From positions 1-16,690 of the forward strand of contig JANRJR010000046.1 in assembly GCA_033763845.1 (NCBI GenBank): 16,690 nucleotides of DNA, given 5' to 3'. Each line of letters starts with the position of its first letter. The stretch's first letter is position 1. The notes under the pieces are model-generated. The model made no database searches, was not told the DNA's origin, and was given only the letters and a program-made list of their open reading frames with translations. Below are positions 6,103 to 14,043 of the stretch, piece by piece. Made by a program: the position numbers and the translations under genes. Source of the stretch: DASZBR01 sp033763845 (GTDB lineage Bacteria > Pseudomonadota > Gammaproteobacteria > DASZBR01).

Positions 6103-6819
6103 ATACAACCCATCCGGCGGAGCAGTAATTCCTGCATATTTGCGGTCTTTTTTAGCTAATACTTCTTTGGCCCAATTGATTTCTTTTTTACCTGAGCCAA
6201 TTTCCAATAAAACCCCTACTATATTTCTTACCATATGGTGCAGAAAAGCATTAGCTTGAATTTCGACTAAAACAAATAATCCCATGCGTTCGATTTTAAT
6301 GTGATGAATATTTCGCATGGCGGTTTTAGATTGGCATTGGGCTGATCTAAACGAGGTAAAGTCATGTTCGCCAATAAATGCTTGTGCTGCTTCGTGCATT
6401 TTATTTTCATCTAACGGCGTATAAATTACCGTCGCTTTTTGGTGCCACAGTGCGCTTCGTACCGGCGAGTTAAAAATAAAATATTGATACTTACGGTACT
6501 TCGCGAAGTAGCGCGCATGAAAATCATCCGCTACTCGCTTGATCCATTTGACACTAATATCTTTGGGTAAATTAGTATTCACTCCCATCAACCATGCGTG
6601 GTCTTCACGAACAGCTTCTGTATCAAAATGAATGACTTGATTGGTGGCGTGAACACCCGCATCAGTACGACCGGCGGGAATAAGTGAAATCTTGTGATCA
6701 GCAACGCTTGAGATAGCCTGCTCAAGTTTTTGTTGAATGGTTTCTAGTTGCGGATTATCTTGCGATTGAAAACCGTAATAATTTGTTCCGTCGTATTCGA
6801 CACCCATGGCGTAGCGCAT
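6082..6819 (-). CDS. truA: tRNA pseudouridine(38-40) synthase TruA
   Basis: Converts uridines 38-40 in the anticodon stem-loop of many tRNAs to pseudouridine. The ORF extends to a GTG at 6828, but I choose the ATG at 6819. It begins MRYAMGVEYDGTNYYGFQSQ like the family, it forms a TGATG stop-start overlap with dnaE, and AAGG lies 10 bases upstream. That gives 245 residues. The catalytic Asp is residue 53 in AGRTDAGVHATNQVIHFD. Later family motifs are FHARYFAKYRKYQYFI, HDFTSFRSAQCQSK, FLHHMVRNIVGVLLEIGSGK and the C-terminal TAPPDGLYLVEV. Sitting directly downstream of dnaE is not the E. coli arrangement (accA follows dnaE there). With queA and tgt it is the third tRNA anticodon-loop modification gene in the window. 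Confidence 0.97.
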   Translation of the reverse strand: MRYAMGVEYDGTNYYGFQSQDNPQLETIQQKLEQAISSVADHKISLIPAGRTDAGVHATNQVIHFDTEAVREDHAWLMGVNTNLPKDISVKWIKRVADDFHARYFAKYRKYQYFIFNSPVRSALWHQKATVIYTPLDENKMHEAAQAFIGEHDFTSFRSAQCQSKTAMRNIHHIKIERMGLFVLVEIQANAFLHHMVRNIVGVLLEIGSGKKEINWAKEVLAKKDRKYAGITAPPDGLYLVEVGY

Positions 6820-9800
6820 CAGTAACACACCTTTATATTCTCCGCCCCCAATTCCATCCTCAACTTCTCCAACAAATTATCATGTAATTTTACTTTCCAC
6901 TCCGAACCCAACGAAATCTTCGCCCGCTTATCAGCTTGTTCATACTCTATATAGACTGGACAGTTGCCTGATTTAAATGGTTTCATCGCAGTGGTTAGAT
7001 TATTTATATCTGTTTTTTGGTTGTGTTTTAGATTTAATAATAACGCCTTAGCAAATTTCTCTCTAAACGTTTCTAGATTATAAATATTCCGCGCCAATAA
7101 TTTTTGGCCACCAGTGAAATCATCATCCGCCATATCGCCTTCAATAATTAATATAGTATCTTTAACCAATAATTCTTTATTTTTTTCAAAGGCTTCTGAA
7201 AATATTGTTACGTCTAAAATGTTTTTTCCGTCATCCAACCCCAAAAAGGCCATGCGATCACCCTTCTTAGTAAACATGGTTCTAAAATTTGCCATCACTC
7301 CCACTTTTAAATTATCAGATAATAATCCTGCAAATTCTTCTTGATAATTATCAAACGGATGACCCGACAGATAAAATCCTAAAATATCTTTTTCAAATTG
7401 TAATTGCTCGGCTTTAGACCATCTTTCAGCCGTCATGACATCGTGATGAATCTCTTCATCGCCACCGAATAAATTTTGTTGTTTTTTCGCAGCTTGATTT
7501 TGCTCAGCAAATTGCACTGCCGCATCAAGATTTGCCATCAATTGCGCACGGTGCATACCTAAATTATCTAAACTTCCTGATTTAATTAACGCTTCTAACA
7601 CTCGTTTATTCACTTTGCGGGAATCAATGCGCTTGATAAATTCATATAAATCTTTAAACGGGCCATTTTTGCTCCGCTCTTCAATAATGATAGATAAAGC
7701 TGCTTCACCTGCGCCCTTCACTGCGCCCAAACCATACAATATTTCGCCTTCTTTTGTTACTTTAAACTTAAAGTAACTTTTGTTGATATCCGGCGGCAGT
7801 ACTTTTAAATGCATGTTTTTACATTCTTGCAAGAAATTGACGACTTTATCTGTGTTATCCATATCTGAGGATAATACCGCCGCCATAAATTGTGCCGGAT
7901 AATGCGCTTTTAACCACGCAGTTTGATATGCAATTAATGCATAAGCTGCTGAATGCGATTTATTAAAACCATAGCCCGCAAATTTTTCCATCAAATCAAA
8001 TATTTCAGCGGCACGTTTTCCATCGACGCCTCGCCCTTTTGCGCCGCTCACAAAGATTTCGCGTTGCTTGGCCATTTCTTCTGGCTTTTTCTTACCCATC
8101 GCTCGACGTAGAATATCTGCGCTACCTAACGTATATCCCGCTAAAACCTGCGCGATTTGCATCACTTGTTCTTGATAAACAATCACACCATAGGTTGGCT
8201 TTAAAATCGGCTCAATATCATCATGAAAATAATGCACTTTTGCACGACCGTGTTTACGATTAATAAAATCTTCAACCATCCCAGATTGCAATGGGCCTGG
8301 ACGAAATAATGCAACCAACGCAATAATTTCTTCGAAATTATCTGGCTGCAAACGTTTCACCAAGTCTTTCATACCACGCGATTCGAGCTGGAATACCGCA
8401 GTAGTTTGACACGCTTTAATTAATTCATAGGTTTTTGGATCGTCTATGGGAATTTGATTGAGATCAACATCTAATTCTTCTAAGGCCCACGCTATTATGG
8501 TTAACGTTCGCAAACCTAAAAAGTCGAATTTGACCAATCCGACTTCTTCAATATCGTTTTTATCAAATTGCGACACCAAATGCTGACTTCCCGGTTCACA
8601 ATAAATAGGCGTGAAATCCGTGAGTTTTGAGGGCGCAATCACCACACCACCCGCATGTTTCCCAGCGTTACGCGTTAAACCCTCTAATTTTTTTGCAAGA
8701 TCAAATAATATTTTGACTTCTTCTTCCTGTTCATAACGCGCACGTAAATCTGCTTCTTGCTCCAACGCCTTGTCTAAAGTAATGCCCAATTCGAAGGGAA
8801 TTAATTTCGCTAATTTATCCACGAATCCATACGGATGACCTAGCACACGACCACAATCACGCACCACAGCTTTTGCAGCCATAGTACCGTAGGTAATAAT
8901 TTGCGACACACTTTCGCGACCATATTTTTCGGCAACGTATTCAATCACCCGATCACGGTTATCCATACAAAAGTCGATATCGAAGTCGGGCATGGATACC
9001 CGCTCTGGATTTAAAAATCGTTCAAACAATAAATCATACGGAATGGGATCAATATCCGTAATGCCTAATGCGTACGCGACAATGGATCCCGCACCCGATC
9101 CTCGACCTGGTCCGACAGGTATATGATGATCTTTTGCCCACTGAATAAAATCAGCGACGATTAAAAAATATCCCGCAAACCCCATTGGGTTTATAACATC
9201 TAATTCTGTTTTTAATCTGTTTTTATAGATAGCAATTTGATTGGGATCTTCTATTTTATTTTGCTGTAGTCTCTTCTTTAAACCCTCTAACGATTTCTCA
9301 GATAAATAGCTTTCGATTGTATAATTAGCTGGAATGGGAAATTGGGGTAAATATACTTTGCCGAGTTCTAATTTTAAATTACAGCGTTTTGCTATTTCTA
9401 CCGTATTTTCGATAGCTTCGGGAATATCAGCAAACAATTCCGCCATTTCTTGTGGCGTTCGTAAATATTGATTGGGCGTATATTTTTTTGGGCGTTTAGA
9501 ATCATTTAACACATAGCCGTCATGAATACACACGCGAGCTTCATGGGCTTCAAAATCGTCTTCCGTCAGAAATCGAACATTATTTGTCGCAACAACAGGC
9601 AGATTTAAATGCTCTGCCATATTAATGGCTTCTTGATTATCTGTTTCTTCGTTAGGTTTACCAATGCGTTGTAATTCAAGATAAAATCTATCCTTAAATA
9701 ATTCTGCATATTTTTCGCAATTTTTAAGATGTGCAATACAAATCAAACCATCCGTATGTCCGATTAACCAATCGAAATCAATCTCGGGAATTTCTCTTTC

Positions 9801-10097
9801 TTGGCCTTCTAAATAACTACGAGAAATTAATACGGTTAAGTTTTTATAACCCATTTCGTTTTGACATAACAACGTTAATCGCGCACCATCTTTGAGAAAT
9901 ACATCAGCTCCCAAAATTGGTTTTAATCCACCGGCTTGTGCAGCTTTATAAAACTTTACCGCTGCAAATAAATTGGATTGGTCAGTCAGTGCTACAGCAG
10001 GCATATGATGTTTGACACATGCCTCGACTAAATTGTCGAGCGAAATAATGCTGTCTATAACAGAATATTCACTGTGAACACGAAGGTGGACAAACAT
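6819..10097 (-). CDS. dnaE: DNA polymerase III alpha subunit (replicative polymerase)
   Basis: Catalytic subunit of the replicative polymerase. 1092 residues, somewhat shorter than the 1160 of E. coli, with no lost catalytic domain. An N-terminal PHP domain (about 1-270) begins FVHLRVHSEYSVID. The palm contains GPGRGSGAGSIVAYALGITDID (329-350) and the catalytic pair Asp371 and Asp373 in MPDFDIDF, with the third Asp525 in VKFDFLGLRTLT at the correct spacing of 154 residues. YGTMAAKAVVRDCGR and YGFNKSHSAAYA follow. QQNLF at 873-877 fits the sliding-clamp binding pentapeptide, and an OB fold lies at about 930-1005. It starts 6 bases after the rodA stop; TAGGA at 10110-10114 is a distant ribosome binding site, so coupling to rodA is likely. 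It ends in a TGATG overlap with truA. Confidence 0.97.
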   Translation of the reverse strand: MFVHLRVHSEYSVIDSIISLDNLVEACVKHHMPAVALTDQSNLFAAVKFYKAAQAGGLKPILGADVFLKDGARLTLLCQNEMGYKNLTVLISRSYLEGQEREIPEIDFDWLIGHTDGLICIAHLKNCEKYAELFKDRFYLELQRIGKPNEETDNQEAINMAEHLNLPVVATNNVRFLTEDDFEAHEARVCIHDGYVLNDSKRPKKYTPNQYLRTPQEMAELFADIPEAIENTVEIAKRCNLKLELGKVYLPQFPIPANYTIESYLSEKSLEGLKKRLQQNKIEDPNQIAIYKNRLKTELDVINPMGFAGYFLIVADFIQWAKDHHIPVGPGRGSGAGSIVAYALGITDIDPIPYDLLFERFLNPERVSMPDFDIDFCMDNRDRVIEYVAEKYGRESVSQIITYGTMAAKAVVRDCGRVLGHPYGFVDKLAKLIPFELGITLDKALEQEADLRARYEQEEEVKILFDLAKKLEGLTRNAGKHAGGVVIAPSKLTDFTPIYCEPGSQHLVSQFDKNDIEEVGLVKFDFLGLRTLTIIAWALEELDVDLNQIPIDDPKTYELIKACQTTAVFQLESRGMKDLVKRLQPDNFEEIIALVALFRPGPLQSGMVEDFINRKHGRAKVHYFHDDIEPILKPTYGVIVYQEQVMQIAQVLAGYTLGSADILRRAMGKKKPEEMAKQREIFVSGAKGRGVDGKRAAEIFDLMEKFAGYGFNKSHSAAYALIAYQTAWLKAHYPAQFMAAVLSSDMDNTDKVVNFLQECKNMHLKVLPPDINKSYFKFKVTKEGEILYGLGAVKGAGEAALSIIIEERSKNGPFKDLYEFIKRIDSRKVNKRVLEALIKSGSLDNLGMHRAQLMANLDAAVQFAEQNQAAKKQQNLFGGDEEIHHDVMTAERWSKAEQLQFEKDILGFYLSGHPFDNYQEEFAGLLSDNLKVGVMANFRTMFTKKGDRMAFLGLDDGKNILDVTIFSEAFEKNKELLVKDTILIIEGDMADDDFTGGQKLLARNIYNLETFREKFAKALLLNLKHNQKTDINNLTTAMKPFKSGNCPVYIEYEQADKRAKISLGSEWKVKLHDNLLEKLRMELGAENIKVCY

Positions 10098-10103
10098 AAT
10101 ATT

Positions 10104-11174
10104 TTAGTTTCCTACTAAACGTCGATGCGTTTGAATCGACATTAACAACCCAAATCCTGCAATTAATGTCAGCATAGACGTTCCACCATAACTGACTAAT
10201 GGTAACGGCAAACCAACAACGGGTAATATTCCCGTTACCATTCCTAAATTAATAAATACCGAAAAAAAGAACGTCAAGCTAATACTGCCGGCTAATAGTC
10301 TCGAAAAGGTATCTTGTGCGTGATAGCTAATCACAAAGCCGCGAATAATCAAAAAAGCATATAAACTAATTAAAATTAGTCCACCCATCAATCCCAATTC
10401 TTCACCACATACGGCAAAAATAAAATCGGTTGTATGTTCAGGTAGAAATTGCAAATGTGATTGCGTGCCATGCAAATACCCTTTTCCAAAAAATCCGCCC
10501 GAGCCAATCGCAATTTTCGATTGAATAATATGATAACCCGCACCGAGGGGATCGCTTTCAGGATGGAGAAAAATTAATAACCGGTCTTTTTGATACCCAT
10601 GCAAATGGTGTAGCAAAAATGGCATAGAAACCGCACATAAAATTAAGCAAATTAAAATGGTCGTCCAACGCAGTCCTGCCAATAAAATTACGCCTAATCC
10701 TGCACCCGCAATAATTAATGCTGTTCCTAAATCCGGCTGCTTTGCGGTTAATACCGCAGGAATGGCTAATAAAACAAATGCAATAAACAACACTGTCTTG
10801 CGCGGCGGTAATTCATGTTCGCTTAAGTACCACGCCAATATTAATGGCACGGCGAGTTTCATTAATTCGGATGGCTGAAAACGAAAAAAGCCTAAACTCA
10901 ACCACCGTTGTGCGCCTTTGCTAATTTCGCCTAGCCCTAAAACAATTAATAATAAAATTATGCCTAAGGCATAAAACCATGGCGCAAATTGTTTAATGCG
11001 ATGCGGTGGTAATTGCGCCAATAAAAACATTAATCCAAACGCTAATCCAAATCGGATTATTTGTGCAAATACCATAGCCATATTTTGATTGGCCGCACTG
11101 TATAAAATAATGAGCCCCATCAAAGATAGGAGTAGCAGGCCAATCAATAAACTTAAATCAATGTGCAGTTTCAT
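10104..11174 (-). CDS. mrdB: Rod-shape peptidoglycan glycosyltransferase RodA (SEDS family)
   Basis: RodA polymerises glycan strands for side-wall growth together with PBP2. The frame opens at an ATG at 11225, but the ATG at 11174 is preferred. It gives MKLHIDLSLLIGLLLLS (356 residues, family about 370), overlaps mrdA by only 17 bases, and has TTGGA just upstream; the longer start adds 17 polar residues inside mrdA. There are about ten membrane helices. SEDS hallmarks: GAQRWLSLGFFRFQPSELMKL (87-107), AKQPDLGTALI, then FLPEHTTDFIFAVCGEELGL, with the essential catalytic Asp at residue 250, and LPVVGLPLPLVSYGGTSML near the end. It sits between mrdA and dnaE. The mrdA-mrdB pair is conserved; dnaE directly after it is unusual. 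Confidence 0.95.
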   Translation of the reverse strand: MKLHIDLSLLIGLLLLSLMGLIILYSAANQNMAMVFAQIIRFGLAFGLMFLLAQLPPHRIKQFAPWFYALGIILLLIVLGLGEISKGAQRWLSLGFFRFQPSELMKLAVPLILAWYLSEHELPPRKTVLFIAFVLLAIPAVLTAKQPDLGTALIIAGAGLGVILLAGLRWTTILICLILCAVSMPFLLHHLHGYQKDRLLIFLHPESDPLGAGYHIIQSKIAIGSGGFFGKGYLHGTQSHLQFLPEHTTDFIFAVCGEELGLMGGLILISLYAFLIIRGFVISYHAQDTFSRLLAGSISLTFFFSVFINLGMVTGILPVVGLPLPLVSYGGTSMLTLIAGFGLLMSIQTHRRLVGN

Positions 11175-12987
11175 AACTATCCAATATCTGTCTCGTAATA
11201 AACTGTGCTTTACCTTCACCACCATGCTCTAAAAACACCACCATCACCATCGTTGGTTGATGCGCCGGCACAAATGACATAAACCACGAATGATCACGTA
11301 ATTTTTTTGGCAATAATCCAGCTTTATCTTTTTGGCCTTTTTGTAACGAAAACACTTGCGCTGTTCCACTTTTACCACCAAACGTGTATTTCGCCGTATG
11401 TCCTGCCTGATACGCAGTGCCTCTGGGATCACTCACAACACCTCGCATCGCATTTAATACAATATCAAAATCTTGTTGAGGTAAATTTAAATTAGCTAAT
11501 GGTTGTGGTGGATTTACTACAACAACACCCGCAGGCGTTTCTGTTTTTAATAATAAATGCGGCGCAAATCCACCGCCTTTATCCACTAATCGCATTGCCG
11601 CTGTCGCTAATTGTAATGGCGTAGTTAAAATATACCCTTGACCAATTCCTGCTGAAATTGTATCCCCCGGATACCATTCGGCATGTTTTGCTTTTTCTTT
11701 CCATTCGGGTGACGGCACTAATCCATCTAATTCTGTATCCGTATCAATATTCGTGGGCTGACCAAATCCAAATAATTTTAGCGTATTGCCCATTTCTTCA
11801 ATGCCAACGTGTTGCGCTAATTTGAAAAAGAAAACGTCACATGATTCCGTAATCGCATCACTGACATTCACCCAACCGTGTCCACCTTTTTTCCAATCGT
11901 GATAAATATGCGTTGAATTAGGTAATAAAAACTGGCCCGGATCAAAAATATGATAGGTAGGAGATAATAAATGATTGGCCAATGCACCCATGGCATAAAA
12001 CGGTTTTACTGTAGAACCCGGCGGAAACTCCCCTTGCAATGCACGATTATATAACGGACGACTCGGATCATTTCGTAATGTTTGATATGCTTTTGATGAA
12101 ATGCCCGTGATAAACGGATTCGGATCAAAGCTGGGTGTACTCACCAGTGCAAGTACTTCGCCGTTTCGCGGATCAATCGCAACAACTGCACCCGCATAAC
12201 CTTTTAATGCATTTTCTGCACTATTTTCTAATTTTGTATCAATGGTTAAATATAAATTGTCACCCGCAACGGCTTGTCGACTTTCACGACTGCGCACCAC
12301 TTCACCCGCCGCACTCGTTTCAATTTGTTGAATACCCACCGTTCCGTGCAGTAATTTTTCATAGTATTTTTCAACGCCTTCTTTACCAATGTAATTTGAC
12401 GCACTGTAATTGGTTTGATCCACATGCGTTAATTCTTTAGCGTTAATACGTCCGACATAACCTAACACCGGTTCCATTGATGCTGCACTCGGATAATCCC
12501 GAATTAATCTAGCTTGAATAAAAAAACCCGGGAAACGATATTGATTTACCGCAAACGCAGACATCTCCGCTTCAGTTAATTTAACTTTTAAGGGAATTGG
12601 ATTAAATTTTCGGTTTTGCGTAAGCTGTTTATTAAATTCGTCTATGTCAGCCGTGGAAAGATCAATAATCTCCCGAAGCTTCACTAGTTGACTATTTAAA
12701 TGCTTAATTTTGTCAGGAATGACATCCAAACTGAAAACGGGTGTATTTCCCGCTAATAACGAGCCATTTCTGTCATAAATCAATCCACGACTGGGATCGA
12801 TAGGCGCTACACTCAATAGATTTTGCTTCGACAGCGTCAGGTAATATTTATGCTGCACAATCTGCAAATAGCCCAACCGGAGGATTAAGGCCACCAACAA
12901 AATCACCATCGCGATGCCTAAAGTGACAATGCGATGTCGGTAGTGGCGAATCTCATCCCGGGGGTTGTGTAAAGTGAAATGTTTCAT
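11158..12987 (-). CDS. mrdA: Penicillin-binding protein 2 (elongasome transpeptidase)
   Basis: PBP2 cross-links new peptidoglycan during rod elongation in complex with RodA. 609 residues (E. coli 633): short cytoplasmic N-terminus, membrane anchor at about 21-43, a non-catalytic pedestal domain with RGLIYDRNGSLLAGN (67-81), and GKEGVEKYYEKLLHG (201-215). The transpeptidase domain carries the active-site Ser325 in GSTVKPF (SxxK), SCD at 382-384 (second motif) and KSGTAQV at 539-545 (third motif). The start matches the family, yet there is no ribosome binding site. Instead TATACT ends exactly 7 bases before the ATG, suggesting a leaderless message. It heads the operon mrdA-rodA-dnaE-truA and is divergent from the secreted-protein/lolA operon. 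Beta-lactams such as mecillinam target this family. Confidence 0.96.
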   Translation of the reverse strand: MKHFTLHNPRDEIRHYRHRIVTLGIAMVILLVALILRLGYLQIVQHKYYLTLSKQNLLSVAPIDPSRGLIYDRNGSLLAGNTPVFSLDVIPDKIKHLNSQLVKLREIIDLSTADIDEFNKQLTQNRKFNPIPLKVKLTEAEMSAFAVNQYRFPGFFIQARLIRDYPSAASMEPVLGYVGRINAKELTHVDQTNYSASNYIGKEGVEKYYEKLLHGTVGIQQIETSAAGEVVRSRESRQAVAGDNLYLTIDTKLENSAENALKGYAGAVVAIDPRNGEVLALVSTPSFDPNPFITGISSKAYQTLRNDPSRPLYNRALQGEFPPGSTVKPFYAMGALANHLLSPTYHIFDPGQFLLPNSTHIYHDWKKGGHGWVNVSDAITESCDVFFFKLAQHVGIEEMGNTLKLFGFGQPTNIDTDTELDGLVPSPEWKEKAKHAEWYPGDTISAGIGQGYILTTPLQLATAAMRLVDKGGGFAPHLLLKTETPAGVVVVNPPQPLANLNLPQQDFDIVLNAMRGVVSDPRGTAYQAGHTAKYTFGGKSGTAQVFSLQKGQKDKAGLLPKKLRDHSWFMSFVPAHQPTMVMVVFLEHGGEGKAQFITRQILDSYETAH

Positions 12988-12991
12988 AGCC

Positions 12992-13002
12992 TATAGTATA
13001 TT
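12992..13002 (+). promoter_or_regulatory. Candidate -10 region for the secreted-protein/lolA operon
   Basis: Two overlapping candidates are present, TATAGT (12992-12997) and TATATT (12997-13002), sharing bases with the opposing mrdA box. Neither has a good -35 match. Transcription would begin near 13004-13009, leaving a leader of about 25-30 bases with a strong ribosome binding site. Confidence 0.4.
12995..13000 (-). promoter_or_regulatory. Candidate -10 box for the mrdA operon, leaderless geometry
   Basis: The minus strand reads TATACT (five of six consensus bases) and the mrdA ATG (12987) starts exactly 7 bases further on, where transcription would be expected to begin. There is no ribosome binding site between them and no clear -35 box. 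The same geometry is seen at queA. Confidence 0.45.
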
Positions 13003-13033
13003 AACGTCTGTACTTGAAAGGGAGACTTATTTG

Positions 13034-13435
13034 ATGAAAACACGTTATTTTTTAACACTCACCACGCTACTGGGAAGTTTGGCTTTCACCGCTCATGCAC
13101 AACAAATTCCGACACCCTCTTTGAACACAAATGCCAATCAGTTTGCTGAACAAGCAGGAACCATCGCAGGAACTGCTCAAGCCTGTGGTCAAGATGTCAG
13201 CACCTTAACATCCCGCTCCATTGAAGTCATCAACGCACTGACCAAAATACCTGACGAGCAAAAACTAGCGCTCCAACTGTATGAAAAGGCATCAGCTGCA
13301 GCAATGGAAAACCAAACCAAGCATCAAGTATTGAAATGCACCGACGTGCTGAGCTCTTATAACTCACTTCCGATCCTTCAATCCAACTATAAAGAAACCG
13401 TCATCCCCGCCATGGCGAAAATGGGAACCCCCTAA
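13034..13435 (+). CDS. Small secreted (periplasmic) protein of unknown function upstream of lolA
   Basis: I do not recognise the family. The frame is open from 12965, but the ATG at 13034 is right: GGGAG at 13020-13024 lies 9 bases before it, and it starts a textbook signal peptide, MKTRYFLTLTTLLGSLAFTAHA, cleaved before QQ. The mature part of about 111 residues is Ala-, Gln- and Thr-rich and mainly helical, opening with a proline-containing linker (QQIPTPSLNTNANQF). It has just two cysteines, in AQACGQDV and LKCTDVL, which could form one disulfide. There is no lipobox, so it is not a lipoprotein. The stop and the lolA start overlap by one base (TAATG), so it is co-translated with lolA, and a cell-envelope role is a reasonable guess. 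Confidence 0.85.
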   Translation: MKTRYFLTLTTLLGSLAFTAHAQQIPTPSLNTNANQFAEQAGTIAGTAQACGQDVSTLTSRSIEVINALTKIPDEQKLALQLYEKASAAAMENQTKHQVLKCTDVLSSYNSLPILQSNYKETVIPAMAKMGTP

Positions 13436-14040
13436 TGAAGAAAGTTATTTTAAGCTTACTCACGCTAGGATTTATCAATACAGCATTGGCGGATCAAACC
13501 GCCAATGCGAACTTGACGAAGTTATTGGAAAATTTAAAAACCTTTCAAGCCCATTTCGATCAAGTGATTCAAGATAAGCGCGGTACTACCATGCAAGAAA
13601 GTACCGGAAAAATGGCTTTGCAACGTCCCGGTCGTTTTCGCTGGGAAACATTAACACCCAACCAACAATTGATTGTGGCTGATGGTAAAATTATTTGGGT
13701 GTATGACAAAGATTTACAAGAGGTGACCAAGAAAAAACAAACCGAAAGCGCTTCTTCGCCCGGCTTATTATTAAGCGCGTCGGTGGGCAATTTAGCGAAA
13801 CGCTATGATGTTTCTGCACTCAGCAAAAATGATTTCAAACTAGCGCCGTTTAAGCATGATTTATTTAAATCAGTTGAGTTACTATTCGACGACAACGGTA
13901 CGCTGACCCAAATGATTATGCATGACAACATTGGACAAACGACACAAATTCAGTTTACTCATGTTTCAACCAACAAATCACTTTCCTCCAGTTTATTTAC
14001 GTTTGTTCCCCCCAAAAATATAGACGTCATGCAAGGATAA
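13435..14040 (+). CDS. lolA: Outer-membrane lipoprotein carrier protein LolA
   Basis: LolA accepts lipoproteins from the LolCDE transporter and ferries them across the periplasm to the outer membrane. 201 residues including a signal peptide MKKVILSLLTLGFINTALA, cleaved before DQ. Family features: LENLKTFQAHFDQVIQDKRG (31-50), ESTGKMALQRPGRFRWE (55-71) with the characteristic RPGRFRW strand, ADGKIIWVYDKDLQEVT (82-98), and the C-terminal FVPPKNIDVMQG. The length equals the E. coli protein within a few residues. GGGAA at 13423-13427 is a good ribosome binding site. The order lolA-rarA-serS is conserved in gammaproteobacteria; ftsK often comes before lolA, and here a small secreted-protein gene takes that place. 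Confidence 0.96.
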   Translation: MKKVILSLLTLGFINTALADQTANANLTKLLENLKTFQAHFDQVIQDKRGTTMQESTGKMALQRPGRFRWETLTPNQQLIVADGKIIWVYDKDLQEVTKKKQTESASSPGLLLSASVGNLAKRYDVSALSKNDFKLAPFKHDLFKSVELLFDDNGTLTQMIMHDNIGQTTQIQFTHVSTNKSLSSSLFTFVPPKNIDVMQG

Positions 14041-14043
14041 TAA

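Noticed and set aside
6820..6828. GTG start at 6828 for truA
   Set aside because: The purine-rich site overlaps that GTG, while the ATG at 6819 has correct spacing and matches the family start.
6819..10097. Internal deletion or break in dnaE because it is shorter than in E. coli
   Set aside because: All catalytic Asp residues, the clamp-binding motif and the C-terminal domain are in one frame; the difference is spread over loops.
10104..11225. Longer RodA starting at the ATG at 11225
   Set aside because: It would overlap mrdA by 68 bases and add a polar 17-residue extension; the ATG at 11174 begins at the family N-terminus with a purine-rich site upstream.
12135..12440. 101-residue open frame antisense to mrdA
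   Set aside because: Shadow of the PBP2 coding frame: His/Pro/Phe-rich composition, no ribosome binding site, no recognisable domain.
12965..13034. Longer secreted protein starting at 12965
   Set aside because: The extension runs through the mrdA start and the divergent promoter region and would bury the signal peptide; the ATG at 13034 has a strong ribosome binding site.
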